In this document: positions 28,830 through 43,800 of the stretch, one piece after another | How the letters are laid out: every line of letters begins with the position of its first letter | Numbering within the stretch: position 1 is the stretch's first letter | Position numbers and translations under genes: made by a program | Source of the DNA: Macropodus opercularis | Taxonomy: Eukaryota; Chordata; Actinopteri; Anabantiformes; Osphronemidae | Length of the DNA: 64,000 nt | Direction of reading: 5' to 3' | Assembly (NCBI GenBank): GCA_030770545.1 | Contig: JAUCMP010000026.1 | Location: 5,560,501 to 5,624,500 of the forward strand | The notes under the pieces: generated by a model | Database searches by the model: none | Seen by the model: the letters and a program-made list of their open reading frames with translations, nothing else | What the model was told of the DNA's origin: nothing

Positions 28830-31800
28830 CTGTGGAACACAAGTCACAACGTCATTACTACATATGTTTGGCAGGAGGTGAAGTCACTGGTAGAACCTGC
28901 AGCAGTGTTCCAGGTGCCGAGCGGGTTACCTAGCACGTGCACGGCCCTGTGCGTCCAGGTCGATGGTGGGCACGCCAAGACGCACAAATCGGGTGAAGAG
29001 ACTCTGCTCCATGTTGGAGTACTTCTGGAAGGCCATGTTCTTGATAACCGGTGGCAGCTGGTGGTGATCTCCAATCATGATCCAACGCTTCAGCCTGCTG
29101 TAGCCATCCTCTGGGTTCTGTTGTGGGAGGCAAAAAAAAAAAAAAAACAAGGCACAACCACCAGTGAAGAACACTGCAGAGCATAGCTGATGATACTCAA
29201 ACATAAACTCGACTCAAACTCGACTATGACCTATAGTTTAACAGAGCATTACCGGTTTATTCACAGGCACAGGTGGCCCAGTTTATTCAGATCTTGATCT
29301 CAGTCAAACCTAATGTACTAAGTATTTTAAGTCTGACTAATCACTGTTAATGGCTCAACAGTAAAAGAAGGAGGATGAGCAAATGTTTCACTGTCACCTA
29401 CACAATGCTCAGACTGTGTCTCACTAAAGACGGGCAATAAAGAGCAGCTCTGGTGTGGACTGATGTGCTAAAAATCTGTAAACGGGCATTAACACAATCT
29501 CAGAAATTTGATGCAAACACCTAGGACGAGCACTGTTACTATGTTTATACCCCATTAGTGAGGTCTGGTAGTTTGGCAGTAGAGACTGTCCTCTGAGTGA
29601 ATGATCACACCATGCTTGATGTGGGATTTGTGGTTATTGAAGGGCAAGGAATTTGTCGAGTAGTACAGGTTTTTAAAGTAGATGAGATTCAGTCTTATTC
29701 ATAAAGCTTGTAAATAGTAAGTCAAAGTTTTAGGAGTTGTTCAGAGGAGGGATACCTGTAACAGTAGAGGAATGAAGGTCTCAATCTCCAGAATCTGAGC
29801 AGCTTCTTCCATCAGAATGTTGTCATACTAACAAAAAATAAAATAGAAATCTGCAATTTAGCACAAACACTCACAGCTACTGCAGTAAATCTAAGCTTCG
29901 CCAGATTGTTGGTGTGTGTCAACTGAGCAATTTGCCACCTTAAATCCCAGCTCCACCAGGTCATGACGTTTGAGTGCAGCATGTGTGCAGGTCATGGCAA
30001 TGATTTTTGCTTCCTTCACCAGCAGATACTTGGAGCGGTCCAGTCCACTCCTCAGCAGCTCAAAGGCCCTAAATTCCTACCAGGAAAGAGACGAGACAAG
30101 CTGAGTGCCATTAACACAAAGGCTTAATAAAAGAAGTGTGATCACAAATATTCTAAACATGAGCTGCAACATGCCAACAGCAATTTAGACGTCTGAAAAA
30201 TTCATGGTTATTTTCATGCATTCATTTAGTTTTAGATGTAGTGAATGCTCTTTTGTTTTGGAAGAATAAAAGATCCCTATGAAACAAAACCGGTGACCTA
30301 AGGGAAGTCATTTCATTAAAAAAAAACCAATACATTAAATATCATGTATATTTCAGTGTCCTTTGATCTGGCCCATAAAGGCTAAACACCAAGACAATCT
30401 CAGAAGATGATTAAGAGACAACCTACTCTGCCTTTTAACGACAGCTCATTAATCTCTCTGCTTTCTGTCCAAATAAGAAACACGGTCTCCTCGTTTTTCA
30501 TCACACCAGTCGGTATAATGGGTATTGTTTGCAGTTCAGTCACCTCAGCAGCACTCTGGTGCAGATTTTCTTACATGGCATGTGCTCTAATTTAGGAGCA
30601 GTTTTTACTCTAAATAGAAATCAATTCAGTGCTGAGGTCATGGCAGCTGAAAAACATGCTGTGTGTGCACACAGAGAGGGGAATTTGGGTAAACAGGCGT
30701 GCTATTTCAGGTTGCCACACTATAGGCCAGGAAAGGGAGAGAGGGAGGGCAAAGTACACTCAGACAGCACTGGGGCATAAATATTTGATGTGTTACTATT
30801 TTTGTTAAAATATTAAACCAATCAAAACATGCAATATTGATGAGGTCTATTTTTAACCCCCATGGCTCCTGGGTTTTTCAAGGGTGAAATCAAGACACGA
30901 GGACTCGCAGATGCTGAGGAGAAACTTAACGATACAAAGAGACTTAAACAGCTGCGAAGATGTAGTGGCGTTGCAGAGGAGGAAGAGTAGAGGTCTGCGG
31001 AGAGGCACGTTGTCTGTCTAGCAATATATTCTAAAATGCTTTTACATTTGAAAAGGCAGACAGATAAGCAAATTCAGCAAGATGTTGCTTCCTCTACCCT
31101 GCACTAGACAGCAATACCTATTAATGGGTGTACAGTTTTCACTGCAGCATGGGTGAGGCTGAGGGAGGAGGGAGAGGTGCTGTGTTGCAGTGATACAGAG
31201 GCCAGCGAGATAAATCAAGGTCACCACACATGTTGGGATATTACCTCCAGCCAATAACTTCTTTATTGCTTTTTGGAGACCTTCTTGTGTACTCATAAAT
31301 CTGAAATGTTATTGTTATGCCTACAGAAATACTCCACGGGCTGAAGAGGAAAGATAACACATCTTCCGCTGCTTGTTTGTGAGTGGGACAGAGTGTGGAA
31401 AAGAAAGAGGCCTTCATTATTATGTCAAGCTGCTAATCTTTGCAGAGGGGTCAGCAAACAAATCCACAGGTTTACAACACAAGGACTGTTCTCTACCTCA
31501 CCTAATGATTCACTGTACTGAGTGAATCGAAGAGACGGGTGATGACTAAAACCCAGAGACGCAAAAACAAGCAGACGCATGCAAAGAAGGAACGCGCCAC
31601 TCACTGTTAATCTGTAACTACTTGGAAGCGTGGTGGCCAGGAACAGCTACTTGTGCATGAAGGAATGTCCAACGCCTGAACACAAAGCTGGTCACGGTGC
31701 TTTTTTCCGCGTCCATTTAAGTGGAGTCTTTTTATCCAGTACTAGAATGCAACTCTTTTAAGAAAGCGACAAAATACACCAACTTTCCAGCTCTACCGTA

Positions 31801-34800
31801 CCAGACGTGTTGCTGTGTATTTAAATTTTAACTGCGTTGCTATGTGCTCTATAAATATCACTATCCTGTGCCTCAAGTAAAGACTGAGCTACGTGTCACT
31901 GCAGCCATAGAATCAGTTTCATCACCCAAACGCTGCTGCAGGAAAATGAATGTGTGAACATAACCTTTATCCTCATGCTGTATATCTGAGTCCAAATCAT
32001 GTCATATGTACAAAGGAAAAGCACATCAAGGTCAATGCAACATAAAGCGCTGTGCATCTGACATGGGTGTTATGTTACAGCTAATGAATATCCCTGTGAG
32101 TATAGGAAGACACACGCGTCTGTGTCAAAGTGACCTTACCTCCAGCTGGGTGAATATTTTCTTGATGTGTCGGTAGCAGCCCTCTGCAATGTCCATGTCC
32201 TCCTCGTAAGAACGTCCCTTGAACACAGGTTGGGGAGCGTTGGAGAAATACTTGTGGAAAGGAAAGAATGCAGCCACGTCCTCCACCTCCACTTCCTTGC
32301 CCTGTTTAGGCCTCACTTTGCTCATGTACTCTTCCCATCGAGATATCACCTGTATCAAGGAGTGTTAAGATCAGTCATACAGGTCCCACTAAATAGGGAT
32401 GTGTTACAAAAGGTTTTCTGGCACATTAAAGTTAACTTTAAACTATTATTGAGCTATTATTCACCCATAGCTAAAAACACATTATACACAAATTAATAAA
32501 TGAGAGTCGAGGGGCAATAAACCAAGTCAATTCATTTTTTTTCCAATAAAAGTCTATATATTCTTTAATATATATATATAATAAAAGTATATAAATTTAA
32601 TTTCAACCAACCAAACAGCAAGTCAGCATGATTAAAAACATTTTGAAGGGTAACACTACTGAATATAATTGCGTGTAAGTACTATTAGGACCGAGTACGT
32701 CTACATATGCTTGTAGAAGCTCCACTTTATGTTGCTGCACAGCATTTCTGAACCCTTTTACTGAAGCGTGATGACGCATAAAGTAACCAACTGTCTCCAG
32801 CAGCATATACAGTACGTACAGCCTGAGAGGACGGTGATAATTAGGTGACAGGATTAAACAGCGAGCGCAGAGAATATTTCTAGGCATTTGCAGTGTAGGC
32901 AAAAAATCTGCAGTGATTCTAGGCCCAAGACATCAATAATGTCTTGATTAGCATAGATATGCCTGAGGAACAGGGCAGACAATGCAGAAATCCATTCTAA
33001 TTAAATCTACTCCTCCTTAAGACTCTCTCTCCGTCTTGCTCGGTGTAAATCAATAATAATAATAATAATAATAATATCTAAAAACTACATTCCAGGAGGA
33101 CAAAAAGCAGCAGTTTCATGATGTAAATCCTTCTATATCACCCACACCTGCTTCCAGTCTTACCTGGTAGAGGTAGAAGTGCCCAGCAGTCTCACAGGTG
33201 TAGGAAACATCTCCTGGCACATCCAGGCTCTCCTGTAATCGTGCGACCTCTCTGAGCAGCTCCAGCCGTCGGGCTAGGACATAGTTTACCCTACCATATC
33301 TGTGCAGAGACAACAGAGTCAAATGTGTAATAAATGCAACTTGTAGAAGTTCCTCTAATCATGCTGTGTATTCAATATCTTAATCTGAGCGTGAAATAAT
33401 GGCTCCAATTAGCTCATGTGTTTCTGTCCTTGGCTCAGCGTGCACAAGTGCTAAAAAGCCAAATAACCCTGAGGACAAGCACAATTTTCTTTCATTTAAA
33501 ATATTCTATATGTAATAATACCGTATACTGTAAATACGATCCTTGAGTACATACATTGTAAGGCAAGGACTGTATTGCAAAAAAGAAAAGAAAAGAAAAG
33601 CTCTAAAGCAATTAGCAGGTGGCAACAACACAAGCAGCACAGGCAGATAGGAAGTGGGAGGGGTCACAGGGTAATACTAGAGGTGAACTCTATTTATAGA
33701 CCCTGTGAAAAGACTCAGCCAGCAGATGACTCAAAGGCGGTGGCACTGCACTGTGTGTTTGGCCTGAATAAAATTAAATAAAAATGGGAAGTGACCTTGC
33801 ATCCCATGATGGCAGACCTGTAATCCAGGCTGCCTTCTCTTAGACAGGAACCGCTTTTACTGCTACCAACATCCACTCAACAAATTCTCATTAACACAGA
33901 GGAAAATTCATCATGAAATGCAGAGAGGCATTGTTAATTGATAGCGCCGCAGCTTTCCTTTTGTTAGGCATCCGGAGGAGCGCTGCCTTACATTTTTCAT
34001 CTCGTATATAGTGTTAATTAAAACCCTGCTCTCTCCTCTAGCTGGTGTTGATGGGGTGGAAGTGGAGTGTGGAGTCTGCATGTTGTTATAAGGCAGCCAA
34101 GCGGGGGGGTGGGGGGCAACATTAAATGCTGCTAGCTAAAGCTCTTTCTTTTTATGTCTGTGTTGCTGCATAATTTAAAAATGTAACAGACTGCTTCTTG
34201 CCTGCACATGCCATTCATACTAGTCATACACTCGCACTGAACAGTAGTCTTAAACAGGAGATAGCAAATAAATGACATTCATAACGCCTTCCTGGCTCCT
34301 TTGGAAGTGGCGCTAAGAGCCTAGGATGCAATTAACTCACAGATGGATAAGATGGTAATTAACAATGTTGGCAGTAAGGAAACTTTAAATAGTAACGGCA
34401 TAAAAACCTGACTATGAACCGAGCTATTTATAGTCAAAGGTAGGCTTAAAAGCTAATACATGATATAATGGTATGAAACCTATAGTTTTGCGATGAACTG
34501 AAGATAACCTAAAGCCTAGCTACACCCCCGATGATTGAACTCGATGATCTTCGTAGATACTGCCTCATCTCGATTGTGACAAAGATGCCAGGTCTCTAAG
34601 GACTATTACATACGTGGTGGGGACTAGTCTGGGTGGGTAATGGCATATTTTGGCAGCTCTCTAACATTGCTTTGCTGCATTGTAGTTTTTCAAAACTTTA
34701 GATGGAGCAGATCTGGCAGAACTCTAGTGCTCACATACCCTTATGTGCACTGCGCCTAACTTTCATATCTTACTGGATCACTTAGAAAGGACTGAGTCAT

Positions 34801-34813
34801 TATCCTTCAAGGC

Positions 34814-34865
<52 letters not shown>

Positions 34866-37800
34866 GGAGCTTACAAAGAAACGTGGGTGTGAGCTGAGAA
34901 CTACAACAACTTCCTGAACAGGACTCTGGGGATGTTTGTTTGAGGCTATTTCTCTGTGTGGCTTAAACAGGACATGAATATTATTTGACCATTAAGGTAT
35001 AAGAAGAGTAAGTACCTCAACAACTGGCGATGGATTTTATTCCTCTGCCCTTTTAGAAGGTCCTTCCTGATCTATGTTAAATAATCATGTTCCTAAGAAA
35101 ATATAATGTATTATGCATTTAATTATGTGTATTCACTGGCGTATTTATTCATTTAATTATCACATTGATGTAAACAGTTAAATGTTTATTTAATTGGCTT
35201 GTCTGTCACCAAGGTTGGAAAATTACATTAATTCTAACATTTTGTTTAACATTTGAAATGACTGTACATTCAACTACATAGTGTGAATTCAATATTTAAG
35301 ATTAAGTATAACCTTCCAAAACATGCACCATGGCTGCCTTTCACTCTCTGTAGTTTCATTATGGAAATTTATTGTGTGTGACTTCTCATATTTTGAGTTC
35401 ACTACTGGCTTGTTAAGGATTATTCCACACAGCTTTTCGCAAAGCACCCATTCCTGGAAGTTCTCTCTCAAAGTGGCCAGTGCAGAAAAGTATGTGATCA
35501 GTTCTTGGGGTCCAGAACAGCAACGAGCGGGTGTGTAGGGATGTGGGGAGAGATCCCTTACACTGGTGAGAAGGCCCTGGAGGTTAACAATACCCAATGA
35601 AAATAAACCAGGTTCCTGGCCAGTATCAAGTAGCCCGTCCACTGTGTTGGCTCAGACCCGTTGTGTGTCAGAGCAGCTGATTTGCTTTCATCTATATATG
35701 TGTGTGCTGTCAACTGTGATCAAACTGCGTGGGTGGCAGTTCATATGCACAACAGGTATGTAGCGATGTGCTGAATGTACTTTTACACATGCATGTGTGA
35801 ATTCAAGTTGTCTCCGTTTTCACATTTGTTTTCTCTTCACCCATCCTTCGCTGTTCTCACCTGCTGAAGTCTTTCTCAGTCTCCAGCTCCTCCTCTCCAT
35901 GGCCCAGACGCAGGAGGTGGCGCTCATCAATATCTAGAGCCATGATCTTTTCAAACAGCTGGTTCAGTGCCTGGTGTAGAATGAACCACGAGCAAATGTA
36001 ACAATTAGGATTTGTCATCTGTCAAAAATATGTTTATTGTTTGAAAATTTAGTTCAGATCCTGCTGGAGATTTGAGGTAGTATGAAAAAAGTGGAAGTAA
36101 TATAAATGGGGGTTTTCATCTTTCTATCCAGCTTTGCTTAGTCCCTTTTAGGAAAACTTCCACTGGTGCAAAACAACAGCAGATTACGTTGTGATTAAAT
36201 ACTAAAGGGGAGACCAGGGCACAAGGGATTAGATTTTAATTTTGCCTTTAAGGTCTGAATATGATTTAATGGTCAGTTCTGAGCAGAAGCTGTCAGTTCT
36301 CAGCTTAACGGTTTGAAAGTGTTAGTCAAACCTTTCAGAGATGGTTTGTATGTTTAGGTGCCGTTTGTGCGCTTAACCTGGTTTGAATGTGTAACTATGA
36401 GGGTTCTCTGATCGGGAAAGTTGTGATAGAGATTTGAGATGATCTGCACGGCAACATCAGTCTTTCCAGTTCCTGGTGGTCCTACAACCTGTAGACAGAA
36501 AATGTATAGCAGAAAGAAAAAGAAGAGAATATGAGCATGATCAGAAGTTTACGGTGCAAGGCCGCTGCCCCTGTAGACGGTCTAGTGATTGTGACAGCTG
36601 GGCCATAGGCACATCAGAAGTGATGAGGTGAATGCCATGTTAGCCCAGCTCAGACAAACCCAATGCAGTGTGGTGGTGTCTGGCATGACAAGGAAGGTCC
36701 ACGGAGTGCACAAGTCCAATTCACAACAAAAGTCATCTCAAGGCACTTTGCAAAGTTTTAAGACCTTACAAAACTACAAATACACAGAAAACCCAAGCGA
36801 CCCTGCAAAGCCTCATGTTCACTTAACTGGGGGCTGCGGTCGGCAAATCTGATTTACTAAACTAAATATTCATGAAACAGGTCGGTCGTAGGGTTGGTCT
36901 CTCAGGTGACTAATTTCTGCTAAAAACAGTAAACAATTAGATTCCTGCATAAATCAGTGCCTAATCAACTCCTCAGTCTCCCGACATGAAAGCAGCGGTT
37001 AGAGGTGTGTTTGCTATGGTTGCTAACAACTGTGACATATGGCAAGAAGGTTAGAGGGGGTGACGAGAAGAATGCATATGGAGATGTCCAGCACATTAGT
37101 CTACTCGCCATATTTACCTCAACAATAAATAATCAGACACTCTGTCCGGCGACCAATCACCACACTGGAAAGGAACTTTTGTCAAACGTGTGTGTGGAGA
37201 ACAACAGGCTGCATTTACAGCTGTAATCCTTGACCATTTGACTGGTAAACCTTGCAACCTTATATTTACTGTTGTGTAGATAATTATGATTCGTTGCCAC
37301 ATTGCTTCATAACAGCAGAATGGAACAGTAAGCACCTGAAGTATGACCACTCACTGAACACAGACAGCATCACATTCACCCAAGAGAACTGGATTTAAAA
37401 CATTAACTTTGTAATTAAGTCCATGTTGGGTTCGTGTTTTTTGTTGTCGTCAGATTTGGGGAGCGATTTCAAAACACTAAAACAAGCGCACAAGCACTTA
37501 CCATGGTGAGTCCTGGCTGCATTCCAGCTCGAATGGCTTCAATTTGAGTAGGAGTAAACTGAATTGTATTCCTGTAAGAAAAGCACAATGTTGATATTAA
37601 CAAATTGAGTCGTTAGCCTGAAACAGCATCATTGCGCCCAAGTTGTAATGCTTTGTTTTGTTTAGTTTCTTTGAGAGAACATCTTGGAAAAAGTAAATTG
37701 AGGCTTGACCATAGACACACTGCTTTAAAAAAGTGCACACTGAAAATTTGAAAACACCACCAGCTGAATCTTTCATTTTCATCAAGGGCATTCTTTTATT

Positions 37801-40800
37801 CATTACTGCATGAATATAATCCAAATTTGGTCCACTAATAGTTAAAAAATCTGTTCATCTGTGTGTTCAGGCATAACAACTAAAGTAGCACAGCAGCATT
37901 ACATAGTGAACCGGTCAGAAGACACACCATGGAGACAAACAGACAAATAAATCACAATAGCCAGGCTAAAAACAGAGCATCTATAATAAGCATTTGGTGA
38001 CACCTCTGGGCTGTGTCATACTGGGAAAGTGTTAAAGGCTTAGGGTACGTTAAAATACTGTTTTACACTACTTGAAACCAGGCCTCAGTGAAGAATGAGC
38101 TACATTCTGAAGTCAGAAAGTGTCCATGTGTCCTCGACCTCTCACCTTTTTGGCTGGTTGTAAGGATATGGCCCACGGTTGGCGGTGACATAGGGCTCAG
38201 CAACCAAGGTCATGTCCTGATCCTTGTCTTCCACTTCGTCATCAGCCTTCCTCTTTTTCCCTTTGTCTGTTTTGTTTGAGATGGGAAACTTGATTCTGGA
38301 AAAGCAAATGTGGAAGGTGACCAAGAAGTACATCACATCATTAACCAAGTAATTACAATAGTACTGTCAAAACAGCAACAGTGCAATCAACTACAAGCAC
38401 ACTTTTACCTGAAAGGAGGGACTTGCAGTTCCGGGTTCTCCTCTGTGACCTTTATTGTGTAACCTGGGAAACACGAACGCAAGTGGTCCAGGGACAGAAA
38501 GGTGTCGTTGAAGTCCAAGGTGGAAATCTGATTGGGCATTTTGGAATAGTGGGCACTGCCTGGATCCCCATAGCCTAAGATAATGTCATGAAGCCAGTCG
38601 GGGACAACACACTCAGTGTTCATCAGGTTTCTGATGGTCTCCAGCACTGCCTGGAACACAGGAAGAAACGTACAGCATGTCACAAATATCACACTGATCT
38701 GTTGTGAAATTAGAGAACAACAGAGAACCAGCTCTTATTCTTGGCAGGATAAGAATAGCATTTTAGTGAGCTGCTGGGAAAGCAGGTATTTATACGTATG
38801 TCAATTATGTTTTAATGAGCCGCAAACTGGCTAATACCCTCTGCATCAAACATCGTTTGGGGAAACATGTTTACTTTTATCTGTGTCACACATCAAAGAT
38901 GGAGAAGAATGTTTCTTGAATACCCATTAGTTCCTTCGCTTTTCAAAAAAAAAAAAAAAACTTCAAAAACATCTGTCGTTGTTCTGAGTGTGAACGACAG
39001 AAATGGGTGTGCAGAATTAGAAACAGCAAAGCCATAATAAAAAACTCTCCAACGGATGTAATTAAAAGGACCAGACATTTGTGCACAGCTAACCTTACAA
39101 AAAAACGTTTAATATGAGGGATGGTTTATCTAGGAAGGCATATTAGCAGTATTCTAAACAATGTTGGCTCCATATCATCAGTAGTGCACATTACATAACT
39201 AGCCAGGGAGAATTGTGTCTCCCTTTGGTATCACAGCGAGGCCTGTGAGTGAGTGGTAATCTTAGAACTGCCCTGGCCCCAACCTTACACCTACATTACC
39301 CAAGAGATTATAATATGTGCGATACATCACTCAGAGGTGGTGCTGCTAGAACCAGAGCTCAAGGTCTTAAGATAAAGCGCTCAAGTACAATGTAAAACGA
39401 GGGCTGAGCTTTACTAGTTGTCCTAACCTTGAAATTATTCTCCTTGGGTTTCCGTCTCATTATAACGTTGAAAGTCTCGTATGGATCTTCGGTGCCACTT
39501 TGAATAATGCTGGTCATGTCCTGTTGATACTGGTTCGGGTCCAGCCACACGCGAAATGTTCTGGCGTCTCCTCGTAGCTTAGGCTTTGGTTCTGGTCCTA
39601 GAACAGGGAAAATACAGTAGTGAATAAAATGGCAGGACAAATATTTGGTAAAGAGCAAAGGTAAATGTTTGAACTGAGTCTAATTTAGCTAATTTTAACA
39701 GAAAAGAATGGCAGCAATAATTTAAAGTTCATTATGATTGTTTTTTTTACTGCTGAGGAACAAGTTCCATGAAGATGCTTGACTGCCAGGCTTTCCCCCA
39801 CAGCAAAGCCAGCTAGGAGAGTGAACCCCAATCCTGATGGCCTCTGATGCATGCGCACATGCTTGTGCATTGTATTGTATTAGTTTGTCTGTGTTCATGT
39901 GTGCATAGTGATCCCTCTTGTGAAAATGAATGCGGTGACAGCTGAGGACAGACACGCTAAGGGATAACAACGCGGGCCGCTCAGCCAAAGAGTGCTGCTG
40001 TATCGAAAAAACACATCTAACGATAATAATAATAGTTTGATGATGCCAGCAGATGAGGAAAAATTAACACATAAATGCAGAAAATAAAGTTTTTGCAAGT
40101 ATTCTGCATTTAATATGAATCTTTAATAATCCTTTATTATCTCAAAGTACCCTCTAATACTGCGCCTTGACACTCCTTCAACATGTACCTAGTGATTTAT
40201 CTGACACCACCGCAGCACCCAGTTAGCTAGAGTACCACTTATCCCTACTGGGGATCTGAAAGTTTAACCAAGCAGACACAGACAAGAAATGCTCTGTGGC
40301 TGGATGTCTATTTAGGAAACTCCACCCTCTGCATATTTAATCCAAACAGATGAGAGAGCATAGGGGAAAGGGTAGTTCTGGGCATGGACACATGTTGACA
40401 GAGGAAAACACTTAAAATAGCAGGGGTTCCGGCTAACTTAACTGAACCAACCAGACTACTTTGGCTTGTGTGGTGGAGAACGACGTAGTAAACAGATGCA
40501 AGCATATAAATAAACCATATGAATAAAACCAAAGCCCTCGGGTTCTGTTGTCGACCTCAGGTTAATGAAACGGTATTGTGAACAGGACAGGTCGCATTGT
40601 GAGTGTCACCATGGCAACATCAGTCTGACCATGACCAGGAGATCCAATGCTGGCGATAACTAGAGGCCTGATGGGTAGATAAATGTCAGGTGTCACTGCT
40701 GCGTGCATGTGTGCTGGCAGCAGCACATATGAGCATACCTTCCTCAATGACACGCCCCTTGTCATCCAGCATACCCTGCACCTCGCAGCCTCTCACGTAC

Positions 40801-43800
40801 ACCAGGCCAGTCTGCTCCACAAAGGACTGGCGCCGGTCGAAGCGTGTGCCGTAAGGCAGGTTTGGGCGCACCGTGATCAGAAAGCAAACATCGTGCTTCC
40901 GCAGCCCTACGGGGGAAGAGGAGGGAGAGAGTGGTTAGAGAGAGAAAGAAGGAAAGACAAAGGGAAAAAACTGATTTTACAACAACAAAGTAAATGCAAG
41001 CAGAACCCCCCTGTCTGCATAGACTAAATCTTTAAAACACAATTCTTTACTATGAGACTGGGAAAATGCTAATGGTGTGCAGTCATTGCACTGCTCTTAA
41101 TTAATGAACATGTTTCAGGGCTGACAATATTATGAAACATGCAGAGAGAAAAAATAAAACCATAAGGTGGGTAAGGGTCATGGGTCAAAGTACAAAAGGT
41201 TTTATGGAAGTGATAAACTGCTTATTGGGCTACACAGTATGAAAGGGATGAGGTAATCTATAATATTAAGATGCCAGAGTGTGGTGTTTCAGTTTAAATT
41301 TACTTCACTTAACTCAAGTCGGCTTGTTAAACTGCATGTAAAGAAAACAGCAGGTGGCTAGACATCACATGCAGGACAGACAAATGATAAACATAAAACC
41401 CACCACAGACCAAGAAAAACCTACCTTCCCACTCATGCTTGATATGATCTTGCACATTGAGGTTAATAGTAACATCAGCTCGGACACGAGCGGGCCAGCT
41501 CTCTCCAATGTTGGGCTTAGCAACCTCTACTATGGAGAAAGAAGTGATCGTCTGAGCCATTCTAGCCCAGCCACCAAACACCACTCCACCGTACTCTGAC
41601 TGCCTGTGAAGAGGGACAGACAGCAGAAAGTTAGACAAGTGCTGTGGGCTGTTGTCAGGACTGAAAATCACGTGGATTTAGGGCAGCACATGGCACCACT
41701 GCTTACTTATTTACTTCTGCAGGAACAACAAGCAAGTTGCTACATCATTTGACATAATGGGAGCACTTATTATGTTAAGCAATGGGTTTCCAAATGTGGT
41801 GTACCAAATGTCACAGTCTTTTAATAAAATGTTGTCAATGCAGCATGGCACCATGTGAGAGCGTGAGGATCTTCCATCACTGAAGTAAAAAGACAAAGTG
41901 CTGTAGATCGAGCTGATGTCAGAAACTGAGATCAGCAAAATAATCCTACACGCATGTTAAATTATATATTTAATAAACCTCCCTTTAGTAAAGGGTTTTG
42001 TTAAAGAACATATCCTGCATCTCACCATGGCTTCATACGCCACACCACGTCTTCTATGTCCTGTCTGATCTCATAGGTGGACTCCAGACGGAAGAGGTTA
42101 AAGTTCCTCAGCAGGTAGTCATGGAGGGTCAGAAACTGCAGATTCAGCTTGGGCAGTGCCAGGCAGCCTGACAAGACATACAGAGTGAATAATATACCAA
42201 CGTATGAATATATACTATTCATTTTACATTTGTTCATTCATTATAAGTAACTGTACAAATTCTTCCTTCTCTACAGATTATTTCACGTCTATGCAAGGCC
42301 AGAGAAACAACTCCCACATGCAACACACACCTTCGCCTGAGTAGTACTCAGTTGGGACAATGTTCTCATCCCAGATTATCTTCTCTGTTGGATAAAGGGG
42401 CATCTGGTTAAGTTGCTCTATCTGAGAGATTCTGCGTTCGTGGCGGGACACCTGTAAGTGTGAGAGGAGGGCAAAAGACAAGTAGAGAAAGAAACTGGGT
42501 TAATGAATAAATGCTCAGCTCAGTGTCTAGGATTTTTGTCTGTTCTGTTGAGACACATGGAAAAAAATGATCACAAATGATCTAAAAGGCAAACCACACA
42601 CCTCTGACACACGTACCACACTGCTGATATGTTAAATATAAAGCATCAGTTAAATATGATCTGCTGAAATTTAGATTTTACGCATGTGCATATACGTAGC
42701 TATCCTGTATTTTTGCTATCGTGTAAAGAAATTACATGAATTATGTGCAAACAACATCTGCTGCTGAATACAAACCAGCTCATCGTCCAAACGAGGAAAC
42801 TAGTATGCTGATGTAAATGCACTACTGACTCGCAATGAACAACTGTCCTTCCTCCCTGAGCATATTTATGACTCTGCAGTGCACACGACTGTTTTGCCAG
42901 CGTACAGCACAGTTCTGGCCCCTTCCTTATAAACCCACCCAGTCAGGGATGTTGGTTGTTGGGGGCAACCTAAGGCGCACACAAATGAGTCCCCTGACAT
43001 TGTGTCCTGCAACAATCTAATAAGATAATTATGAAATAGCTCCTCGTCATCGCTTCTCGGAGAGGACCTGGGGATGGCCTGAGTGGGTAATTATGAATAA
43101 TCGCAGTACAGGCATGAAACACCCACTTTGATGAGGAGGTCTACAGCCCATATGTGAGTGTGTACTGGGGAGACTAGTGGGACAAAGCCCCAGCAGATTC
43201 CTGATGGGCCTTTAAAAGTGAAAATTATGAGGGAAGGGGAAACACAAAGTACAATCAAACTTACTCTAACCTTTCAGGAGAACACAGGAGTTTGCGTCTG
43301 TTTTTTGCATCTCTTCAGCACTTTTCAATGTATGTTATATCACACAAATGTCACCATAAAGCAGAAATTGGATTAGCAGGAAAATTCACAAGGGACCGAC
43401 AGTGAAGAGAAGACACTATATGTATTCCAAGGTCAAGGTCTTATATTAATTACTTTAAAATGAAACACAAAAGCCATTACACAACAGCGCTGACTGGCAA
43501 ATGTTGGAGCTACGGCATTGCTAATTATCCTGGAGATCTGAAAGACTGTGTATTTACATATATTAATGCTATTAATGTACAATTCATTTTTGACTTTTGA
43601 ATAATTACAGGACCCTATTTAAAAAGACAAAAAATAAAACACGCAAATTAAGCATTTTGTCAGTTTCACTTCTTAAAAGGAGGGCGTTTAAATATGTCTG
43701 AACTCTTGTAAGATAGTTTGCATAACATAGAAGACGCTAATTATTTTCTCAGACTTAAATGAAAGGCCTAATAACGTCCCATAAATAACATACTCAAAGC

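Noticed and set aside
29118..29755. Possible minor (U12) intron because the donor begins GTATCC
   Set aside because: The acceptor end has a long T run and lacks the U12 branch-site sequence TCCTTAAC; a normal U2 intron is more likely.
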